NCBI RefSeq assembly: GCF_900094555.1
Contig: NZ_FMAC01000012.1
Coordinates: 1 to 64,000, forward strand
Reading direction: 5' to 3'
DNA: 64,000 bases
DNA from: Martinezella hainanensis
GTDB taxonomy: Bacteria; Pseudomonadota; Alphaproteobacteria; Rhizobiales; Rhizobiaceae
Shown: in pieces, positions 34,821 to 43,528 of the stretch
How positions within the stretch are numbered: the first letter of the stretch is position 1
How the letters are laid out: each line of letters opens with the position of its first letter
Made by a program: the position numbers and the translations under genes
Notes under the pieces: model-generated
The model's database searches: none
What the model saw: the letters and a program-made list of their open reading frames with translations, nothing else
Told to the model about the DNA's origin: nothing

Positions 34821-35285
34821 ATGGCCGCTCTCGATGCGATCGATCGCAATATTCTCCGCCTGCTTCGCCTCGACGCTCGCGTCAGCAATGCCAAGCTGGC
34901 AAGCGAGGTGGGGCTGTCGCCATCGGCCTGCCTGCGGCGCATCAAACTGATGGAGCAGGCGGGCGTGATCCGGGGCTATACGGCGCTGGTGGACACCTCC
35001 CAGGCGGAGGCATCGATCGCCGTCATCATCAACATCACGCTCGAACGGCAAACGGAAGAGCACCTCGATCGCTTCGAGGCAGCGGTACGCAAACACCCCG
35101 AGATCAAGGAGTGCTTTCTGATGACGGGCGGCTCCGATTATCTGTTGCGTGTCGAGGTTGCCAATCCCGGCGATTTCGAGCGCATCCACAAGGATATTCT
35201 GTCGACCATGCCGGGAGTGCTGCGAATCCACTCGAGTTTCTCGATCCGCAATGTGCTGGCGACGCGGCCGAAGGGCCTGCGTTGA
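34821..35285 (+). CDS. Lrp/AsnC-family regulator of the dad genes
   Basis: A 154-residue regulator with an N-terminal HTH (LDAIDRNILRLLRLDARVSNAKLASEVGLSPSACLRRI) and a C-terminal RAM/ACT domain (EIKECFLMTGGSDYLLRVE). It is divergent from dadX with about 125 bp between, a usual arrangement for an alanine-responsive activator of dadXA. A hairpin follows its stop. Confidence 0.92.
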   Translation: MAALDAIDRNILRLLRLDARVSNAKLASEVGLSPSACLRRIKLMEQAGVIRGYTALVDTSQAEASIAVIINITLERQTEEHLDRFEAAVRKHPEIKECFLMTGGSDYLLRVEVANPGDFERIHKDILSTMPGVLRIHSSFSIRNVLATRPKGLR

Positions 35286-35310
35286 ATAGGCCGAGATTGT
35301 TTCGGCCTAT
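35286..35310. terminator. Hairpin between convergent lrp and sensor kinase genes
   Basis: ATAGGCCGA (35286-35294) pairs with TCGGCCTAT (35302-35310). It lies between two convergent stops and could serve both; the T-run is weak on both strands. Confidence 0.55.
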
Positions 35311-35318
35311 GGAGGACG

Positions 35319-37145
35319 CTATTTTGCCGTATCGCGGGCCTGGTCCCAGCCTATGCCTGCTGCAGCATCGACCTCACAGATCAAGCCGCTGGGCTCGTAA
35401 CTGACATGGACTTTGCCATTCAACTCTGCCGCCAGCAGGCTTTCGATCAAGCGGGAGCCGAAGCCCTTGCGGGTCGGGGTGTTTACCACCGGCCCTCCCG
35501 ATTCCTGCCAACGCAGCTTGAGCTGGTCGGTCTCGCCCATTTCCACGGACCAGGTGATCGCAACACGGCCATCCGCCACTGAAAGCGCACCGTATTTGGC
35601 GGCATTCGTCGCAAGCTCATGCAGCGCAAGCGATATGGAAACGACGGCTCTCGGCGCGAGCTTGATCGCCGGCCCGGAAATTTCGAACCTGTCCTTCGGA
35701 TAGGGCGAAAGCGCCTGGGCGATGACGGCGGTCAATTCCGCCTGCTCCCATTGGCCGTGGATCAACAGGTCATGGGCGCGCGCCATGGAGGAGAGCCGCG
35801 CTTCGAATGTCTCGACGGATGCCTTGTCGACATCATCGCGCCCGAGGGTCTGACGTGCGATAGCCATGACGGTCGCAAGCACATTCTTGACGCGGTGATT
35901 GAGCTCGCCGACCAGCACCGTCTGCAGGCGTTCAGCTTCCTTCTTCGCACTGATGTCATGGGCGGTCTTCGAGGCTCCCACGATCCGGCCATAGGTGTCA
36001 TAGATCGGCGAGACGCTGAGCAGAACGTCGACAAGTTCGCCGTTCCTGCAGCGTCGCTTCGTCTCATAGGGCTCGACCCTCTGACCTGCGCGGATCCGGG
36101 CGAGGATCGTCGTTTCTTCTTCGCTTCGGTCATCCGGAAGGAGCATCGTGACCGATCTGCCGACGGCCTCTTCGGCGGAGTGGCCGTAAAGCCTTTCCGC
36201 ACCGGTATTCCAGCTTCTGATCACCATGTTGAGATCGATACTGAGGATCGCGTCGTCCGACGAGGCGATGATGGCTGCCAGACGCCGTTCGATTTGCTGT
36301 GCCTGCTTGCGTTCGGTGATGTCCGTGACCACCCCGGCGACGCGCTGGATGCGTCCGGAACCATCCCGCAGGCCGGAAACGGCGTTTGCAACCCATACGA
36401 GGCTGCCGTCCTTCCGGATATAGCGCTTTTCGATCTCGAAGTTCTCGCCGGTCGCCATCATCGTCTCGAACAGGCGCCTATTCTCGCGCAGATCGTCCGG
36501 GTAGGTGATGTCGTCCATCCGCATGCCGAGAAGCTCGGTTTCGGAGTAGCCGACGATCTCGCAGAAGCGCCCATTCACCTGAATGAAGCGGCCATCGAGT
36601 TCGCATTGGGCCATTCCCGTCGCGGATTGGGAAATGACGGCGCGGATCCGTTCCTCGCTTTCGCGCAATATCTGTTCGGAACGAACACGCTCCGTCGTCT
36701 CATTGACAATGCAGAAGACGCCCAGCACCTTGCCGTCCGCGTCGCGAACAGGCGAATAGGAAATGTCGAAGTAGACCGTTTCGGGATAGCCGTAGCGCTC
36801 GATGTAGAAGGGGCGATCTTTGGCGACGACGGTCTGGCCGTCGTGAAGGACGGAGCGCAAAAGCGGTTCGAGGTCGTTCCAGAGCTCGGCCCAGTTTTCC
36901 CGTGCAGGGTGCCCCAAGGCGTGGGGATGCTTGTCGCCTATCGTCGGTGCATAGGCGTCGTTGTAAAGCGCAACAAAATCCTCGCCCCAGAACATGACGA
37001 TCTGGGCTCGCGCGGAGAGCATGATATCGACGGCGGCGGTCAGACATGGGGGCCATGCCGATTTTGGGCCGAGACTGGTCGCCGCCCAGTCGAAGCCAGA
37101 GATAAGCGCTGCCATCTCGTTGGTGTGACTTGCCAGTTCGGGCAC
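35319..37145 (-). CDS. PAS-domain sensor histidine kinase, HWE family
   Basis: A soluble 608-residue kinase with no membrane segment. It has three PAS-like domains (about 15-150, 155-280 and 285-405), the last two separated by PAC motifs such as RRLFETMMATGENFEIEKRYIRKDGSLVW. The kinase core has an HWE/HisKA_2 H-box LNHRVKNVLATVMAIARQTL and a WQESGG motif (W-x-E) in the ATPase domain, defining the HWE family common in rhizobia. The partner regulator is not adjacent. PAS domains suggest a cytoplasmic light, redox or small-molecule cue; no Cys for a LOV adduct was recognised. Confidence 0.92.
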   Translation of the reverse strand: MPELASHTNEMAALISGFDWAATSLGPKSAWPPCLTAAVDIMLSARAQIVMFWGEDFVALYNDAYAPTIGDKHPHALGHPARENWAELWNDLEPLLRSVLHDGQTVVAKDRPFYIERYGYPETVYFDISYSPVRDADGKVLGVFCIVNETTERVRSEQILRESEERIRAVISQSATGMAQCELDGRFIQVNGRFCEIVGYSETELLGMRMDDITYPDDLRENRRLFETMMATGENFEIEKRYIRKDGSLVWVANAVSGLRDGSGRIQRVAGVVTDITERKQAQQIERRLAAIIASSDDAILSIDLNMVIRSWNTGAERLYGHSAEEAVGRSVTMLLPDDRSEEETTILARIRAGQRVEPYETKRRCRNGELVDVLLSVSPIYDTYGRIVGASKTAHDISAKKEAERLQTVLVGELNHRVKNVLATVMAIARQTLGRDDVDKASVETFEARLSSMARAHDLLIHGQWEQAELTAVIAQALSPYPKDRFEISGPAIKLAPRAVVSISLALHELATNAAKYGALSVADGRVAITWSVEMGETDQLKLRWQESGGPVVNTPTRKGFGSRLIESLLAAELNGKVHVSYEPSGLICEVDAAAGIGWDQARDTAK

Positions 37146-37290
37146 GATATTCAGGATGCATCCTCTCTTGAGCGACAGTCATCCTCTAAAGGATGCTTTG
37201 GTTCCGCCCACGCTCGCGAGGACTCATAGCATATTCCCTGTCGCGGAGTGCAGAGAGAAAATTCGCTGATTTCAAAGTATTTTAAATAAC

Positions 37291-37311
37291 ATAGTAGATA
37301 CTATAGTAGAT
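37291..37311. repeat. Direct repeat ATAGTAGAT upstream of the sensor kinase gene
   Basis: ATAGTAGAT occurs at 37291-37299 and 37303-37311, a 12-bp period, in an AT-rich patch about 150 bp upstream of the kinase start. It could be a protein binding site or part of a promoter; no further evidence. Confidence 0.35.
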
Positions 37312-37395
37312 CGTTCGTCGCGATCGCAAGTCTCAGTAAACCGCTCGTTTTGACTTTGGATGAGCATCGATCTGTTGCCGATCCGCTTGCGGCGG

Positions 37396-38280
37396 TCAGG
37401 TGTCGGGCCTTGCATGCATTTCGGCCGTCAGCCACCTTTCGAGCGCCAGGGCATCGGGCCTTCCGGCAATGTGCGGTGCGATCCAGAGCACCATGCGGCG
37501 CGGTCCCGGCAGGAAACCGAAAGGTGCCACAAGCCGGCCCGACGCCAGCTGATCGAGCACGAGCATCTGCGGCACGACCGCCATGCCGAGCCCGCATGCC
37601 GCCGCCTGGATCAGCAGATAGAAATGGTCGAAGGCCGCTTGCGGCGTCAGACGCAGATCCGCCTGTCCGGCTATGGCCTGCCAATCGCTCCAGGCTTGCG
37701 GTCGTGTCTGCGTGGAGAGGATCGATGCATGTTCCATATCATCGGGACGCAAAATGCCGGAGCGGCTCAGATATTCGGGCGAACAGACAGGGCCGATGGC
37801 CTCGCCGCCGAGCTCCCGGATGATGGCATCCTTCGGGGGATCGATGACGCTCGAGCGGATGGCGAGGCTGATCTTGTCCCGGACAAAGTCGATCTGGTCG
37901 TAGTTCATGTTGAACTGAAGGGCGATGTGCGGATGGCGCTCGTGGAACTGGCCGATGCGCGGAATGATCCAGCCCATCATGATCGAGGAGGAACAGGACA
38001 GCGTCAGCGGGCTCGGGCGCACACGCTCGACGCTTGCCTGCATCAGGCCGAAGGCGCTCGCCAGCCCTTCCGCCAGACGCAGTCCTTCCGGGGTCGGCTC
38101 GGTCGAATGCGCCCGGCGGGTCACGAGGATGACGCCCAACGTCTCCTCGAGCCCGCGTATATGCCGGCTGATCGCGCCATGTGTGACGCAGAGTTCGTCT
38201 GCGGCCAATGTCATCGACCGGTGCCTGGCAGTCGCTTCGAATGCCTTAAGGGCATTCAAGGATGGAAGAGGGCCGCTCAT
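37396..38280 (-). CDS. LysR-family transcriptional regulator (GcvA-like)
   Basis: A 294-residue LysR regulator: HTH in LNALKAFEATARHRSMTLAADELCVTHGAISRHIRGLEE and a periplasmic-binding-like effector domain (about 90-290). The N-terminal style and LPSLNALKAFEA start resemble the GcvA branch. Divergent from an MFS permease gene, which it probably controls in response to the transported compound. Confidence 0.9.
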   Translation of the reverse strand: MSGPLPSLNALKAFEATARHRSMTLAADELCVTHGAISRHIRGLEETLGVILVTRRAHSTEPTPEGLRLAEGLASAFGLMQASVERVRPSPLTLSCSSSIMMGWIIPRIGQFHERHPHIALQFNMNYDQIDFVRDKISLAIRSSVIDPPKDAIIRELGGEAIGPVCSPEYLSRSGILRPDDMEHASILSTQTRPQAWSDWQAIAGQADLRLTPQAAFDHFYLLIQAAACGLGMAVVPQMLVLDQLASGRLVAPFGFLPGPRRMVLWIAPHIAGRPDALALERWLTAEMHARPDT

Positions 38281-38499
38281 TCTTTCGATTCCGCTGTCTC
38301 GTGATGTGATTTTTCCTCACATGATCGGGAGATTAAATCGTTTGCTTGCGGCTTGTCCATCCCGTTAGAGATCAAGGATATTCGAGGGCGTATGCGGCCG
38401 AAGGCAGGAGCTGGAAGGGAAGTCGGAGTTTCCGTTCTGTCATCAACGCAAGTGGATCGCTGCGTCGTAAGGATTTCAGCACGGGGGGAGGGATTTTCA

Positions 38500-39840
38500 T
38501 TGCAGCCCGGTAATCAGGAAATGTCACAGGTCGAGCGTTCGGCCATATCAAAGGTTTCGAAGCGGCTGGTGCCGTTTATCGCCTTGATGTTCTTCATCAA
38601 CTTCCTTGACCGCACGGCGATTTCCTTCGCCGGGCCGAATGGCATGACGACGGATCTGGCGCTGACGGCAGCGCAGTTCGGTTTTGCTGCCGGCATCTTC
38701 TTCTTCGGCTACATCGTTCTTGAAATCCCGAGCAATCTCGCGCTCCATAAATACGGTGCGCGCCGTTGGCTTGCCCGCATCATGGTGAGCTGGGGCATCG
38801 TCGCGCTGCTCTTTACCTGGGTGTCGAGCGCGACGGAGCTCTATGTGCTGCGCTTCCTGCTCGGGGTTGCCGAAGCCGGTTTCTTCCCGGGGGCGATCCT
38901 GTTCTTGAGCATGTGGGTGCCGGCCAAGCATCGCAGCAAGATCCTGGCCCTGTTCTATCTCGCCCAGCCGCTCACGACGGTCATCGGTGCGCCCTTCGCG
39001 GCGATGCTGATCCAGATGCATGGTCTCTTCGGCCTGGAGGGCTGGCGTGTCATGTTCTTCGGGGTTGCCGTTCCGGCTGTCATCGTCGGCATCGTCACCT
39101 GGTTCTATCTTGCTGATCGGCCCGATGACGCAAAATGGCTGACGCAGGCGGAGAAGGATTGGCTGAATCGGGAGCTCGCCGGCGAGGAAAAGGCCAAGGC
39201 GGCCGCGCATGGCAAGATGACCGGTCTCGCCTTGACGGATGGCCGCGTCTGGCTGCTGTCGGTCATCTATTTTGGGCTGATCTATGGCCTCTATGCGCTC
39301 GCCTTCTTCCTGCCGACGATCATTGCCGGCTTCGAAACGAAATTCGGCACCAAGTTCGATGTCTTTGACAAGGGGCTGATCACGGCCGTTCCCTATCTGC
39401 CGGCGGCATTTGCCCTGTTCTTCTGGAGCCGTGATGCCTCCAGGCGCGGTGTGCGGCCGTGGCACATCGGCATTCCGGCTCTGGTCGGCGCCTTCAGCAT
39501 TCCGGCGGCGCTCTATATGGGCTCGCCTGAAGCGACGATCGTCATGATCACATTGACGGCCTGCGCGATCTTTTCCGCGCTACCGAATTTCTGGGCCATT
39601 CCGTCACGCTTCCTGACCGGACCGGCGGCCGCGGCCGGCATCGCGTTGATCAATACGATCGGCAACATTGCCGGCTTTGCCGCGCCTTATGTGACTGGCG
39701 TCGTCAAGGATGCGACCGGCCTTTATCAATTGCCGATGTTCATAGTTGGGGCGCTGATGCTGCTGTCGGCCCTGCTGGCCTTCTCGCTGAACGGTCGTGT
39801 GCGCGAGCCGGACCTGATCGCCTCCGGCAGCAAGGGCTAA
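38500..39840 (+). CDS. MFS transporter, anion:cation symporter (ACS) family
   Basis: A 12-helix major facilitator of about 446 residues. SKRLVPFIALMFFINFLDRTAISFA, GYIVLEIPSNLALHKYGARRWLARIM and VAEAGFFPGAILFLSMW place it in the ACS family (tartrate, glucarate, phthalate and similar organic acids). I prefer a TTG start at 38500: a GGGGGGAGGGA tract at 38483-38493 sits 6 bp before it, while ATG 38521 has the tract too far away. The longer frame from 38353 reads through the LysR/MFS intergenic region. Confidence 0.88.
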   Translation: MQPGNQEMSQVERSAISKVSKRLVPFIALMFFINFLDRTAISFAGPNGMTTDLALTAAQFGFAAGIFFFGYIVLEIPSNLALHKYGARRWLARIMVSWGIVALLFTWVSSATELYVLRFLLGVAEAGFFPGAILFLSMWVPAKHRSKILALFYLAQPLTTVIGAPFAAMLIQMHGLFGLEGWRVMFFGVAVPAVIVGIVTWFYLADRPDDAKWLTQAEKDWLNRELAGEEKAKAAAHGKMTGLALTDGRVWLLSVIYFGLIYGLYALAFFLPTIIAGFETKFGTKFDVFDKGLITAVPYLPAAFALFFWSRDASRRGVRPWHIGIPALVGAFSIPAALYMGSPEATIVMITLTACAIFSALPNFWAIPSRFLTGPAAAAGIALINTIGNIAGFAAPYVTGVVKDATGLYQLPMFIVGALMLLSALLAFSLNGRVREPDLIASGSKG

Positions 39841-39872
39841 AATCGCCCAACGTGAAGAATGGATGTGTTTCG

Positions 39873-39910
39873 ATGGCGGTCGTGAAGGCGACCGCCATTG
39901 TCTTTTCTTA
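39873..39910 (+). terminator. Rho-independent terminator after the ACS permease
   Basis: ATGGCGGTCG (39873-39882) and CGACCGCCAT (39889-39898) form a perfect 10-bp stem with TGAAGG loop, followed by TGTCTTTTCTTA. Confidence 0.88.
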
Positions 39911-39975
39911 GAGCATTTTGTTTCTACGCACTTCCGGACGGAAAACCGCAGCGCGCTTTTCCTGGAATTGCTTTA
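39909..39975. repeat. Rhizobial intergenic repeat (TAGAGCATTTTG...TTGCTTTA type)
   Basis: A stretch with TAGAGCATTTTG, CTTCCGGACGGAAAACCG and CTTTTCCTGGAATTGCTTTA matches a short repeat I recognise from many Rhizobium intergenic regions. Its end supplies the TAA stop (39973-39975) of the minus-strand cyclodeaminase gene. Confidence 0.65.
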
Positions 39976-41022
39976 GGCTGCCCGCAGCAGCATGCCGAAG
40001 AGATCGCGCGGATCGTCCGGGTCGGCGATGATGTCGAGTTTCTGGAAGTAGTCCGTGCCGGCCAGCTTTTCGCGGACGTAGCGCAGGGCTGAAAAATCCT
40101 CGATCGCGAAACCGACGCTGTCGAACAGCGTGATCTGCCTGTCGCTGCTGCGGCCCTTGGCACGGCCGCTTACGACCTGCCAGAGTTCCGTGACCGGATA
40201 GTCCGGGTCCATCTGCTGGATTTCGCCTTCGATCCGGGTCTGCGGCGGATATTCGACGAAGGTGTCGGAGCGCAGCAGGATATCGCGGTGGAGCTCCGTC
40301 TTGCCGGGGCAGTCGCCGCCGATGGCGTTGATGTGGACGCCGGCGCCGACCATGTTGTCGGTGAGGATCGTGGCATACTGCTTGTCGGCCGTGCAGGTCG
40401 TGATGATATCGGCGCCTTCGATGGCGGCTTGAGCCGAGGTGCAGGGCACAAGCTTCAGGCCGGTCTTCGCAAGATTGCGCGCTGTCTTTTCCGTCGCTCT
40501 CGGGTCGATGTCGTAGAGGCGGACTTCTTCTATACCGAGAACCGCCTTCATCGCCAGTGCCTGGAACTCAGCCTGTGCGCCGTTGCCAATCAGGGTGAGG
40601 CGGCGCGAATTGGCAGGCGCCAGATGTCTTGCCGCCATCGCCGAGGTTGCCGCCGTGCGCAGCGCCGTCAGCAGCGTCATCTCGGTCAAAAGCACGGGGT
40701 AGCCAGTCGAAACCTCTGCAAGCAGGCCAAAGGCGGTCACCGTCTGCAGTCCCTGTGCCATGTTCTTCGGATGGCCGTTGACATATTTGAAGCTGTAGAC
40801 CGCCCCATCCGAGGTCGGCATCAGTTCGATGACGCCGTCATGCGAGTGGGAGGCGACGCGGGGCGTCTTGTCGAATTGGTCCCAGCGGCGAAAATCCGCT
40901 TCGATGGCATCCGTGAGTTCAATGAGCACGGTTTCGATGCCGACATGATGGACGAGCCGCATCATGTTCTCGACGCTGACGAAGGGAATGAAAGCTCTTT
41001 CCGATGGGAGCGGTGCGGACAT
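39973..41022 (-). CDS. Ornithine cyclodeaminase/mu-crystallin family protein
   Basis: A 349-residue NAD(P)-binding enzyme of the OCD family. Features: SHSHDGVIELMPTSDGAVYSFKYVNGHP, LRTAATSAMAARHLAPA, the Rossmann LTLIGNGAQAEFQALAM and VHINAIGGDCPGKTELH. The long form and the GDCPGKTE motif fit true ornithine cyclodeaminase (L-ornithine to L-proline plus ammonia). ATG 41022 has a GAGG 8 bp upstream; 41046 and 41088 are less likely. Divergent from an Lrp gene, which suggests amino-acid-responsive control. Confidence 0.9.
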   Translation of the reverse strand: MSAPLPSERAFIPFVSVENMMRLVHHVGIETVLIELTDAIEADFRRWDQFDKTPRVASHSHDGVIELMPTSDGAVYSFKYVNGHPKNMAQGLQTVTAFGLLAEVSTGYPVLLTEMTLLTALRTAATSAMAARHLAPANSRRLTLIGNGAQAEFQALAMKAVLGIEEVRLYDIDPRATEKTARNLAKTGLKLVPCTSAQAAIEGADIITTCTADKQYATILTDNMVGAGVHINAIGGDCPGKTELHRDILLRSDTFVEYPPQTRIEGEIQQMDPDYPVTELWQVVSGRAKGRSSDRQITLFDSVGFAIEDFSALRYVREKLAGTDYFQKLDIIADPDDPRDLFGMLLRAA

Positions 41023-41165
41023 TCTCGTATCCTCGATGGAAATCATTTGCCCTAGGGTACCAAGCGGATCGATTGACTGAAATCGCAAAACTGTGCCAGT
41101 TTTGGCATGGGTTTGTACAAATTACCCATAATTTTTGACGAAATGGACAAGATCAGGATCGCGCG

Positions 41166-41603
41166 ATGACGCTCGCCAAATATATTCCCGATGACCTCGA
41201 CCGGCGTATCATCGCTCATCTGCGCGCCGATGGCCGTGCTTCGCTCTCCAAACTGTCGGATGCCTTGGGTGTGGCGCGCGGCACGGTGCAGAACCGGTTG
41301 GATCGGTTGATCGATACGGGCACGCTGCTCGGCTTCACCGTAAGGGTCCGGGAAGACTATGAAGAGCAAACCGTTCACGCCGTCATGATGATCGAAGTCG
41401 TCGGGAAATCGACGACGCAGGTCATTCGCAGGCTGCGGGGCCTGCCCGAAATTTATTCGCTGCATACGACGAACGGCAATTGGGACCTGGTCGCCAATAT
41501 CCGTGCGACCAGCCTGTCCGACTTCGACCGCGTGTTGCGCGAGGTGCGGATGATCGATGGTGTTGCGAACAGCGAGACCAGCTTGTTGCTGAGCAGCCTC
41601 TGA
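41166..41603 (+). CDS. Lrp/AsnC-family regulator next to ornithine cyclodeaminase
   Basis: A 145-residue regulator: HTH DLDRRIIAHLRADGRASLSKLSDALGVARGTVQNRLDRL and a RAM domain (VIRRLRGLPEIYSLHTTNGNWDLVANI). Divergent from the cyclodeaminase with about 140 bp between, so likely its activator in the presence of ornithine or arginine. Confidence 0.92.
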   Translation: MTLAKYIPDDLDRRIIAHLRADGRASLSKLSDALGVARGTVQNRLDRLIDTGTLLGFTVRVREDYEEQTVHAVMMIEVVGKSTTQVIRRLRGLPEIYSLHTTNGNWDLVANIRATSLSDFDRVLREVRMIDGVANSETSLLLSSL

Positions 41604-41639
41604 TAGGCACATTAAAGGTTGCCGCTCGTAACCGGCCTG

Positions 41640-41897
41640 TTATGAGCGGCGCGCACGCAATATGCGCTTCCATAGGGTGCCGCCCAGGAAGCGATTGAAC
41701 AAGATGAAATAGGCGACGATCAGAACGAAAAGCAGCAGCGCCGGCAGGCCATTGAGCTGGAAGCCGTCCGCCGTCTTGCCGCCGAAGACAGATGCAATAA
41801 TGTAGCCGAAAACCAGGAAGGCGGTCAGGAAATCAAAGATGGCGGCAAGCACGATGCGCCAGGTGGCTGGCTGCGCCGCGGGATTTGTGTCAGACAT
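41640..41897 (-). CDS. Small membrane protein, RDD-like
   Basis: An 85-residue protein with two hydrophobic helices (about 15-38 and 50-68) and a GGTLWKRIL ending typical of RDD-family short proteins, in which the first helix starts with R..A...D (here RIVLAAIFDF). Function unknown; inner membrane. Stands alone between Lrp and the VanZ-like gene. Confidence 0.7.
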   Translation of the reverse strand: MSDTNPAAQPATWRIVLAAIFDFLTAFLVFGYIIASVFGGKTADGFQLNGLPALLLFVLIVAYFILFNRFLGGTLWKRILRARRS

Positions 41898-42143
41898 CGT
41901 TGGACCCTATCTCATTTGCAAAAGATGTCGGTAGGAGCGCACGGCCGCTAGCCGACGGACCACATCGCCGATACATCCAATATGGCAGAGCTTTGTCAAT
42001 CGCGCTGGCGGCCATGGCCGATATAACGAGCCATTTTGGTTCTCTTGCGCGGGGATCGGCCATCAGGCAGTCGAGCCGAACGGAAGCGCAGGCACGCCGT
42101 GCCACGTAGCTTGAAAACTCGCGGCTTGTTGTTATGATTTCGT

Positions 42144-42491
42144 ATGGAACTTACGTTACTCGCCTACGCCCTTGCCTGGACCGTGCTCGGCCTGATCGTT
42201 GTGACCACGGTCGTCCCGGTCGGGACGAAGTATCCGTTCATGGCAATGGCGAGCATCGACAGCGTCATCCCGTTCGGCCTTTTGGGATTTCTGTTTGTCA
42301 TGGCTTACCCCGAAGACCGCCGCATCATTGCTCTTGTGTGCATACTGGTCGCAGCTGCAAGCGAGGCGCTCGCGTTGATTCTACCCCAGAAGTGTCTGCG
42401 GATCGAGCGTGCGATCTTGAAAGTGCTTGCGACGGTATCAGGTCTGCTTTTGGGTGCATTGTTCATGGAGTGCATGTTGCAGGCGTCGTAA
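42144..42491 (+). CDS. VanZ-like small membrane protein
   Basis: A 115-residue protein with four hydrophobic helices. The layout (KYPFMAMASIDSVIPFGLLGFLFVMAYP, then ASEALALILPQKCLRIERAILKVLATVSG) follows the VanZ-like pattern in which E-x-x-Q/L-x-x-x-P and a basic-acidic pair lie after the third helix. Biological role is unknown in rhizobia. The 246-bp stretch upstream (41898-42143) contains no other gene. Confidence 0.65.
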   Translation: MELTLLAYALAWTVLGLIVVTTVVPVGTKYPFMAMASIDSVIPFGLLGFLFVMAYPEDRRIIALVCILVAAASEALALILPQKCLRIERAILKVLATVSGLLLGALFMECMLQAS

Positions 42492-42578
42492 TTTGCCCGC
42501 AGCACATTAAGCCAGTCGACCTTATGCATCGACTGTGCTTTCGCAGAGCAAATGAATGCTCATATCTTCCATATACAA

Positions 42579-43334
42579 CTAGCGGTCCGATGGCTTGCCG
42601 CTTTGGCTCTCCAGCCGATAGCGATGTCCTGGATAAACCAGCCGCGCCGTAGAGACGATGCCGCGCGCCGACCATGTGCGTCTCCAGATCATCAGGCAGG
42701 GTTCGGTTTTCAGGATCGTCAGCAGCTTGCATTCCCAGGCCTGCGGCATGACGGCTTCGACGACATGTTCTGAGCCGCTGAGCGGAGCGACGGCCGAGAG
42801 ATAGGCGTTCGGCGTCATGTCGGTAAAATCCTGCTGCAGGTAGTCGGGTGCGGCGTCTGGGTGGACATGCCGGTCCTCGATCTGCACCGGCACGCCATTC
42901 TCGCTATGCACGATCAGCGAATGGAAAACCGGTGATCCGATGCCGAGTTCCAGTGCGTCGGCGACGTCCGGCGAGGCGGCTTCCTGGGCAAGGACAATGA
43001 CGGTTGCCTGGTGGGAATGGCCGCGTTCGGCGATTTCCTCGGCGATGTTGCGAACCTCGAACAGGGCCGATGCGCCCTTGCGCTCGGCGACAAAGGAGCC
43101 GACCCCCTGAATGCGGACGAGCTCGCCTTCATTGGCCAGTTCCCGCAGTGCGCGATTGGCCGTCATCTTGCTGACGCCAAGTTCGACCACCAGTTCGTTT
43201 TCGGAGGGAACGCGATATTTGGGCGGCCACTCGCCACTATGAATGCGGTCGAGTATCATCTGCTTGACGCCGGCATAGAGAGGTGCGGCATCATTTTCCG
43301 CCAGTTCGCGTTTCATCTCGCCGGAACGCTTCAT
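42579..43334 (-). CDS. hutC: GntR-family regulator of the HutC type
   Basis: A 251-residue HutC-subfamily regulator: winged HTH (YAGVKQMILDRIHSGEWPPKYRVPSENELVVELGVSKMTANRALRELANEGELVRIQGVGSFVA) and a UTRA effector domain (about 100-240) ending RLVYPGHRYRLESQSG, as in true HutC. HutC proteins repress histidine-use genes and respond to urocanate. Here it faces an ABC importer and a HutH-like protein without the MIO triad, so its ligand may differ. ATG 43334 has AAGGGAA upstream. Confidence 0.9.
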   Translation of the reverse strand: MKRSGEMKRELAENDAAPLYAGVKQMILDRIHSGEWPPKYRVPSENELVVELGVSKMTANRALRELANEGELVRIQGVGSFVAERKGASALFEVRNIAEEIAERGHSHQATVIVLAQEAASPDVADALELGIGSPVFHSLIVHSENGVPVQIEDRHVHPDAAPDYLQQDFTDMTPNAYLSAVAPLSGSEHVVEAVMPQAWECKLLTILKTEPCLMIWRRTWSARGIVSTARLVYPGHRYRLESQSGKPSDR

Positions 43335-43384
43335 TGCCTATTCCCTTCGCACCGGGTGAATCTGCCTCGAAAACAACTTTCCCA

Positions 43385-43426
43385 CTTGCATATCATAAAT
43401 TATCACATATGGTACCCTATACAACC
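43385..43426. promoter_or_regulatory. Candidate HutC operator/promoter region
   Basis: The AT-rich region between hutC and the importer gene contains an inverted pair CTTGCATA (43385-43392) and TATACAAC (43419-43426), and inside it a near-perfect dyad around GGTACC (43408-43419). GntR-type repressors bind such dyads; assignment is inference. Confidence 0.4.
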
Positions 43427-43528
43427 TCGCAATCAACCCTAAAAATTTAATTGGGAAAGCGGGCAAGCCGGCGAAGATCGGTAGGAAGTGCTGCAAGGCC
43501 TGTTTCAACCTCAGAGGAGCTCTACACA

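Noticed and set aside
35619..37229. 536-residue plus-strand frame opposite the sensor kinase
   Set aside because: The kinase frame carries PAS, H-box and ATPase motifs; the plus frame has none and no ribosome site.
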